Shown here piece after piece: positions 59,321 to 64,000 of a DNA stretch of 64,000 nt. This DNA is from Desulforapulum autotrophicum. GTDB lineage: Bacteria; Desulfobacterota; Desulfobacteria; Desulfobacterales; Desulfolunaceae. A program made the translations under genes and the position numbers. Every line of letters begins with the position of its first letter. Position 1 is the first letter of the stretch. The notes under the pieces are model-generated. The model was not told the origin of the DNA. It searched no databases and was given only the letters and a program-made list of their open reading frames with translations. The stretch covers positions 1 to 64,000 of the forward strand of contig DYJE01000009.1 in the NCBI GenBank assembly GCA_020723285.1, written 5' to 3'.

Positions 59321-60610
59321 TCACGGTTCGGAAAGCAGATGGGTTCTCAGGCTCTGTTTTTTGTTTTTAATGCCGATTTTATTGCGGATATTGTCGCGAT
59401 GGAACTCCACGGTTCTCGGCGACACCCCCAGAAACCCGGCGATCTGTTTGGACGATTTGTTCTGCTTCACCAGGTTCAGGATCTGGATTTCCGTCGGTGT
59501 GAGTTTTCTCAGGCTTTCGGCCAGGATCTGCATGAACGGCGAGCAGATTTCAGCGAAATTCTGCTCCAGCGTTTCAACGTACATGGCCTGACGGCTGTCC
59601 AGCGCTGTTTTTTTCAGAAGCTCGATGTGGGGGGCGATCATTTCCTTGATGCTGAAGATCACCCGGTCCTCCAGGGATTTTTTGTCGTTTTCCCGTTTTT
59701 TGAGAAGGACTTCAAGGGCTGTGTTGATGTCCTGTAGCTCCTTGGTGCGCTCCACCACTTTGGCTTCCAGAGCCTCCTGCATCTTCAGCATTTCCGCCTC
59801 GGCCCGCTTTTCGGCGGTGACGTCCCGGCAGTAGCTTCGGAATCCCACCTTGCGGCCCTTTTCATCGGTCTTGAGATTGGAACGGACCTCATAATAATGA
59901 AGGGAGCCGTCTTTCATCCGCCCCCGGATCAAAAGGCCGCTGGCGGGTTTCCCGGTTTTGAGGATTCCGGCATAAAAATCCACCACCCTGTCCCAGTCTT
60001 CGGGAAGGATATAGTCCCTGAAGTTCATCGTACCCAGTTCCTCCCGGCTGAATCCCGAGTGGCGGACCATGGCCTCGTTGAAAAACACGAAACCGCCTTC
60101 GATGCTCTGCTCGAAAAAAAACTCCTCGATGTTTTCCACCAGCAGCCTGTATTTTTTTTCGCTTTCCGCCAGTTCGGAACCTGTTTTTTTATGGGCGGAG
60201 ATATCCATGGCCGTGACCACCCGGCAGGCTTTCCCTTTTTCCGTTCTCACCCCCATCACGTGGACTTCCGCCGTTCGGGTGCAACCGTCCGGCCGCTTGA
60301 ATTCCAGCACCCGGACATCTGAGCGGCCAGGGTCCCTTTGGTCGGTCAGAAATTCCCGGATGTTTTTTTCATCATCTCCGGCCAGGAGCTCCAGGATGGT
60401 TTTGCCAGGAAGGTCTTCGAGGGGGTGGCCCGACAACGCTTCAAAGGCACGGTTGGCGTATATGATAACCGATAACTCATCGATGATGACCAAGCCTGAA
60501 ACGCCATGGTCCATGATCAGACGGCACAGAGACTGCGGCGGTCCCGGATTATGAGAGCCCACGACGTCCATCCAGCCTTTTTCATTCAGGCAATCCTCAT
60601 TTGCGTCCAT
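59321..60610 (-). CDS. PAS-LuxR transcriptional regulator
   Basis: 429 residues. Two PAS domains (about 25-145 and 150-275), a coiled coil (EALEAKVVERTKELQDIN) and a LuxR-type helix-turn-helix at the C-terminus (LTPTEIQILNLVKQNKSSKQIAGFLGVSPRTVEFHRDNIRNKIGI). It has no receiver domain, so it responds to its PAS ligands directly. GGAG precedes the ATG. Divergent from an acyl-CoA dehydrogenase gene with a 303-base spacer, which makes that gene a candidate target. The spacer itself (60611-60913) is AT-rich near 60640-60730 and holds no other feature I can identify. Confidence 0.9.
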   Translation of the reverse strand: MDANEDCLNEKGWMDVVGSHNPGPPQSLCRLIMDHGVSGLVIIDELSVIIYANRAFEALSGHPLEDLPGKTILELLAGDDEKNIREFLTDQRDPGRSDVRVLEFKRPDGCTRTAEVHVMGVRTEKGKACRVVTAMDISAHKKTGSELAESEKKYRLLVENIEEFFFEQSIEGGFVFFNEAMVRHSGFSREELGTMNFRDYILPEDWDRVVDFYAGILKTGKPASGLLIRGRMKDGSLHYYEVRSNLKTDEKGRKVGFRSYCRDVTAEKRAEAEMLKMQEALEAKVVERTKELQDINTALEVLLKKRENDKKSLEDRVIFSIKEMIAPHIELLKKTALDSRQAMYVETLEQNFAEICSPFMQILAESLRKLTPTEIQILNLVKQNKSSKQIAGFLGVSPRTVEFHRDNIRNKIGIKNKKQSLRTHLLSEP

Positions 60611-60913
60611 GGGCGGCTCCAGGCTATACGGGATTCCTATCCGTATAACGGTTTATTGGATAATGGGTGTATGAAATAAAAAACAAAACAATATCAAATA
60701 AATATATTATTGAATAAATACGTCGTGGCCCCATGGTAAAAAAATACCTGGAAAAACCCCGTAATAATACCGATAAAAAACAGGGATTGTCAACAGGCGC
60801 GTTCACCCCTAATCTTGATGTTTGCATTCGGCGGATCAACCGCCAATGGGACAACGACAAAAAGATGCCGGACAGGAGTCCTGAAACGGCCGAACCACGA
60901 AGGAGAACGATTC

Positions 60914-62608
60914 ATGCTGCTCAACCCGAAAAAACTGAACAAAACCTGGCCCGACAAGGAAACCGAAGACATTATGCGGAAAACCATCGATTTCTTCGAA
61001 AATCTGGGGCTTGCCAAATGCAAGGAAGACTACCATTCGGCGCGCTGGTACACCGAATTCATCGAGTTCATGAAAAAAGAAAACATCATGGCCAGACTTC
61101 TCACGCCTTCGGGGTATGCTGACAACGCCCGCTGGGATACGTCCCGGATCGTGGAATTCGCCGAAATCCTTGGCTTTTACGGGCTGACCTACTGGTACTG
61201 CTTCCAGGTTTCAGCCCTGGGCCTTGGCCCTATCTGGATCGGCTGCAACGAAGAAGTGAAACACAAGGCGGCGAAGCTTTTGAAAGAAGGGGCGATATTC
61301 GGTTTCGGGCTTTCCGAGAAAGAACACGGTGCCGACATTTATTCCTCGGACATGATGCTGTACCCCAAAGGTGACGGAACCTACACCGCCGCAGGTGACA
61401 AATACTACATCGGCAACGGCAACGAGGCGGCCCTGGTGTCCACCTTCGGAAAAATCGCCGGGACGTCGGACTATGTGTTTTTCGTGGTGAATTCCAAACA
61501 CGAGAAATACGAATGCGTGAAAAACGTGATCTTCAACCAGGACTACGTGGCGGAATACGTGCTTCACGACTACCCCATCACCGAAGCCGACATCACTGAC
61601 AAGGGTCAGGCCGCCTGGGATGCATCGCTCAACACCATCAACATCATGAAGTTCAATCTGGGCTGGGCCTCCATCGGCATCTGCGAACACGCGCTCTACG
61701 AAGCCATGGACCACGCGGCCAACCGGAATCTTTTCGGAAAGTTCGTCACGGATTTTACCCACATCCGTCAGCTTTTCGTGGACGCCTACTGTCGTCTTTA
61801 CGCCATGAAGGCTTTCGCCCTCCGTGCCACGGACTACATGCGCTCCGCTTCGGAAACCGACCGCCGATACCTGTTGTACAACCCCATGGTGAAAATGAAA
61901 GTCACCACCCAGGGCGAGGAAGTGATCAACAACCTCTGGGACATTATCGCCGCCAAAGGGTTTGAAAAAGACACGTATTTTTCCAACGCCGTCCTCGACA
62001 TCAGGGCCCTGCCCAAGCTCGAAGGCACAGTGCATGTGAACATGGCTCTGATCATCAAGTTCATGCCCAATTTCTTTTTCAATCCGGCAGAATATCCCGA
62101 AATTCCGCGCCGCGACGACGCCAAAAACGATGACTTCCTGTTCCGTCAGGGTGCCACCAAAGGCCTGGGTCAGACCCAGTTCCATGATTACAACATCGCC
62201 TATTCCAAATACGATCTGCCCAACATCCGGATTTTCCGTGAACAGATCGAGGCGTTCAAGGAGTTCATGATGGTGTCACTGGCATCGATGAAATCCCAGA
62301 GCGACGACATCGATTTCCTCCTCAACGTGGGCGAGCTGTTCACTCTGGTGGCTTACGGCCAGCTTATCCTCGAAAACAAGGGGATTTACGCCATTGAAGA
62401 CGACATCACCGAGCAGATCTTCGATTTCATTATCCGGGATTTCTCCAAATTCGCCCTTCAGATCTACAGCAAGAAAATCGCCACCGAAGAACAGCAGGCC
62501 ATGTGCATGAAAATGATCCGGCGGCCGGTGGTGGACGACGCCCGCTACAACCGGGTCTGGGAAAACCATGTCTATGCCGTGAAAGGAACCTATGCCATGA
62601 ATCCCTGA
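60914..62608 (+). CDS. Acyl-CoA dehydrogenase
   Basis: 564 residues, longer than the usual 380-400. FAD-dependent alpha-beta dehydrogenation of an acyl-CoA or related thioester. The middle domain motif FGLSEKEHGADIYSS replaces the common LTEPGAGSD; the C-terminal helical domain has FGKFVTDFTHIRQLFVDAYCRLYAMKAFAL and LPKLEGTVHVN, where the Glu matches the EGT position of the catalytic base in long-chain enzymes. A C-terminal extension of about 100 residues resembles the ACAD9/VLCAD type. AGGAG precedes the ATG at 60914. No electron-transfer flavoprotein gene is nearby. Substrate unknown. Confidence 0.9.
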   Translation: MLLNPKKLNKTWPDKETEDIMRKTIDFFENLGLAKCKEDYHSARWYTEFIEFMKKENIMARLLTPSGYADNARWDTSRIVEFAEILGFYGLTYWYCFQVSALGLGPIWIGCNEEVKHKAAKLLKEGAIFGFGLSEKEHGADIYSSDMMLYPKGDGTYTAAGDKYYIGNGNEAALVSTFGKIAGTSDYVFFVVNSKHEKYECVKNVIFNQDYVAEYVLHDYPITEADITDKGQAAWDASLNTINIMKFNLGWASIGICEHALYEAMDHAANRNLFGKFVTDFTHIRQLFVDAYCRLYAMKAFALRATDYMRSASETDRRYLLYNPMVKMKVTTQGEEVINNLWDIIAAKGFEKDTYFSNAVLDIRALPKLEGTVHVNMALIIKFMPNFFFNPAEYPEIPRRDDAKNDDFLFRQGATKGLGQTQFHDYNIAYSKYDLPNIRIFREQIEAFKEFMMVSLASMKSQSDDIDFLLNVGELFTLVAYGQLILENKGIYAIEDDITEQIFDFIIRDFSKFALQIYSKKIATEEQQAMCMKMIRRPVVDDARYNRVWENHVYAVKGTYAMNP

Positions 62609-62634
62609 GGGTTCGTGACACAGGCTGAAAAATG

Positions 62635-62670
62635 AAAAAGGCGGTCGTCGTAGGGGGCGACCGCCTTTTT
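62635..62670. terminator. Bidirectional rho-independent terminator
   Basis: A perfect 13-bp stem (62635-62647 with 62658-62670) with A-run and T-run at its two feet. It separates the acyl-CoA dehydrogenase from the convergent toxin-antitoxin pair. Confidence 0.88.
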
Positions 62671-62674
62671 GACG

Positions 62675-62911
62675 TTACAGTCTGTCTTTTTCTTCCGGCT
62701 CGGTATCGGGAACCTTGTTGAGGACCGTCAGAAACCGGTGAACATCCCCTCGCTTCGCCCGTTGGGCAAGATAGCTTTCCGTCATCAATGCCGCCATTTT
62801 TTCCGCCGCAGCGGAAGCGATGAACTGATTGATGGACATTCCTTCTTCTTTTGTCAGCTGCCTGATTTTTTCATGAAGAGAATTTGGCAGGCGCAAACTG
62901 AGAGTACTCAT
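62675..62911 (-). CDS. Ribbon-helix-helix antitoxin-like protein
   Basis: 78 residues. The first 50 are a ribbon-helix-helix DNA-binding domain (LSLRLPNSLHEKIRQLTKEEGMSINQFIASAAAEKMAAL), as in HicB- or CopG-type antitoxins; the tail should bind the toxin. Its ATG overlaps the upstream toxin stop by four bases. This order, toxin first, differs from the two other pairs of the window. Confidence 0.8.
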   Translation of the reverse strand: MSTLSLRLPNSLHEKIRQLTKEEGMSINQFIASAAAEKMAALMTESYLAQRAKRGDVHRFLTVLNKVPDTEPEEKDRL

Positions 62912-63327
62912 GACAAGATCCCCATTTCGATTAAAAATTCCCTTGGATCCAAGAGCTTTAAGCCGAATCGGTCGATGCCCTTGAAATCACTTTTGTTGTA
63001 TGTGATGATTGCATCACAGGCCGAAGCCACGGCGGCTTCAAGGATATGATCATCAAACGGATCCGGCAAAAATGGACGCCATAAATAATAAATATCCTGA
63101 TGCTCCGATGCTTCGCAAAAATAATCAATCACATCATCGATATCATCCGGTGTTATCGCCGCAGGTAAGACCATCCGTTTTAAGACAGCTTCGTATTCCA
63201 CCACCAGCGGCACTGAAACAACAGGGGTGAAATATTTTTGAGGAAGCATTGAAATCAGCTTAAATGAGGCCCCTCGCCGTGATTTCAAGGCGGAAACCAG
63301 AACATTGGTATCGATGATGATCTTCAT
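62908..63327 (-). CDS. PIN-domain toxin
   Basis: 139 residues with the PIN start IIIDTNVLVSALKSRRGASF and acidic residues later (PFDDHILEAAVASACDAIITYNKSDF). Family of putative toxins with the label PIN_3. The start is ATG 63327; an in-frame ATG at 63339 is equally possible, and neither has a clear ribosome site. Pairs with the ribbon-helix-helix gene by a four-base overlap. Confidence 0.82.
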   Translation of the reverse strand: MKIIIDTNVLVSALKSRRGASFKLISMLPQKYFTPVVSVPLVVEYEAVLKRMVLPAAITPDDIDDVIDYFCEASEHQDIYYLWRPFLPDPFDDHILEAAVASACDAIITYNKSDFKGIDRFGLKLLDPREFLIEMGILS

Positions 63328-63525
63328 ACGGTATTGCATATCATACCATTATTGTTTTCGTCAAAACAATTTCTGATTTGTAATCTTATGGAAAATGGTT
63401 TATAACGCGCGAAAAATGGGGCTTTTCGCAAGACCAGTTCACCAGGGGATACCGGGATTGAAAACCGTCGAAAAAAACATGAAATCCGTCAATGCCGAAC
63501 GAAAAACACCGTCGGGGGCCTTCCC

Positions 63526-64000
63526 ATGGTGAAAGGGTTTAAATGGGCGGCCATCATCGCGGTTCTCGCTGTTTGTGCCGACATCCTGGTCACTTTCGTA
63601 TATCCCGATGTCTCCTTGTTGAAGAAACACAACCCCCGGACCACGGCGTTTATGGAGTACAGGAAAAAACAGTGGGCCGAAGAGGGGCTCTCCAAAACCA
63701 TCGACCATAGGTGGGTCCGGCTGAAACGCGTGTCACCGTATCTGGTGAAGGCGGTGATCATTGGCGAGGACGACAAGTTCTGGAAACACGAGGGGTTTGA
63801 TTTCGACGCCATGAAAAAAGCCCTGGAAAAAGACATTGCCGAGGGGAAGCTTAAAGCCGGGGGCTCGTCCATCAGCCAGCAGCTGGCAAAAAACCTGTAC
63901 CTTTCCCCGTCGAAAAATCCTTTGCGGAAAATCAAGGAAGCGATTCTCACCTGGAGGATCGAAAAGGCCCTTTCAAAAAAACGGATCATGGAGATCTACA
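63526..64000 (+). CDS. mtgA: Monofunctional peptidoglycan transglycosylase, 5' part
   Basis: Partial, cut by the window edge after 158 codons. A single N-terminal membrane segment (FKWAAIIAVLAVCADILVTFV) is followed by the GT51 domain with EDDKFWKHEGFDFDA (catalytic Glu) and GGSSISQQLAKNLYLSPSKNPLRKIKEA. It should polymerise lipid II into glycan strands at the outer face of the inner membrane. The short N-terminus favours a monofunctional enzyme over a class A PBP, but the C-terminus is outside the window. Confidence 0.85.
   Translation, partial: MVKGFKWAAIIAVLAVCADILVTFVYPDVSLLKKHNPRTTAFMEYRKKQWAEEGLSKTIDHRWVRLKRVSPYLVKAVIIGEDDKFWKHEGFDFDAMKKALEKDIAEGKLKAGGSSISQQLAKNLYLSPSKNPLRKIKEAILTWRIEKALSKKRIMEIY

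Noticed and set aside
59184-59591. Frame starting MQTACDGLEEHHEQFLEHYIEN
   Set aside because: The first 45 codons look protein-like, but the rest overlaps the PAS-LuxR gene antisense, and no ribosome site is present.
1-64000. tRNA, rRNA, CRISPR array, transposase or phage genes
   Set aside because: Looked for by T-arm-like motifs, regularly spaced repeats and DDE/integrase-like proteins; none found.

Overview
The window looks like chromosomal DNA of a sulfate-reducing deltaproteobacterium (Desulfobacterota, probably Desulfobacterales). The main reasons are the siroheme-dependent haem pathway genes ahbC-hemB-ahbD, a long-clade diphosphate-dependent phosphofructokinase, a DsrC/TusE-like domain fused to a cysteine desulfurase, Gram-negative envelope genes (waaA, kdsB, porin) and several PAS/REC hybrid kinases. 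I see no rRNA, tRNA, CRISPR array, transposase or phage gene.

Layout. 1-6.1 kb: NifU/IscU-type Fe-S scaffold, a PIN/Phd toxin-antitoxin pair, an AlkD-like protein, the DsrC-like/cysteine desulfurase fusion, a DUF169 protein, a 44-residue small ORF, and a second PIN/Phd pair with a clear promoter. 6.1-13.4 kb: a six-gene exopolysaccharide or O-antigen operon on the minus strand (polymerase, flippase, three GT4 glycosyltransferases and a radical SAM/SPASM enzyme). 13.7-20.1 kb: diguanylate cyclase, PPi-phosphofructokinase, a MITE-like element and a 5'-nucleotidase lipoprotein. 20.1-25.5 kb: ahbD, hemB, ahbC and a ClpX-like AAA+ ATPase. 25.7-33.5 kb: a REC-HK-REC kinase, a small periplasmic protein, a phosphate-binding-like protein, a porin, a secreted protein with YadA-head repeats, and a caspase-fold/PEGA/FGE-fold protein whose expected catalytic residues are replaced. 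33.5-44.4 kb: two small unknown genes, a chemoreceptor, an ABC exporter, waaA-kdsB, a 900-residue lipoprotein with a YetA/PL26-like start, and an orphan lasso-peptide B2-type protease.

44.4-56.2 kb is a complete urea island on the minus strand, in the order urtABCDE-ureD-ureABC-ureEFG. It should take up urea by an ABC transporter and hydrolyse it in the cytoplasm. A near-consensus sigma-54 site precedes urtA, and strong hairpins separate urtA from urtB. The island is peppered with small repeats: a 345-bp tandem duplication that left a ureE fragment, two copies of a palindromic element, a heptamer array and two further hairpin elements. 56.3-62.6 kb holds a multi-PAS hybrid kinase, a PAS-LuxR regulator and a divergent acyl-CoA dehydrogenase. 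The last 1.4 kb has a third PIN toxin-antitoxin pair and the 5' part of a monofunctional peptidoglycan transglycosylase cut by the window edge.

The least ordinary signals are the DsrC-like/desulfurase fusion, the secreted pseudo-caspase locus with its neighbouring YadA-head protein, the orphan B2 protease, and several families of short non-coding repeats (150-bp TIR element with 6-bp target duplications, a palindrome-GGCCCCC family with three members, a 177-bp TIR element, 7-bp arrays). Starts were moved to internal codons where a Shine-Dalgarno sequence or a signal peptide supports it; this is stated in each entry.
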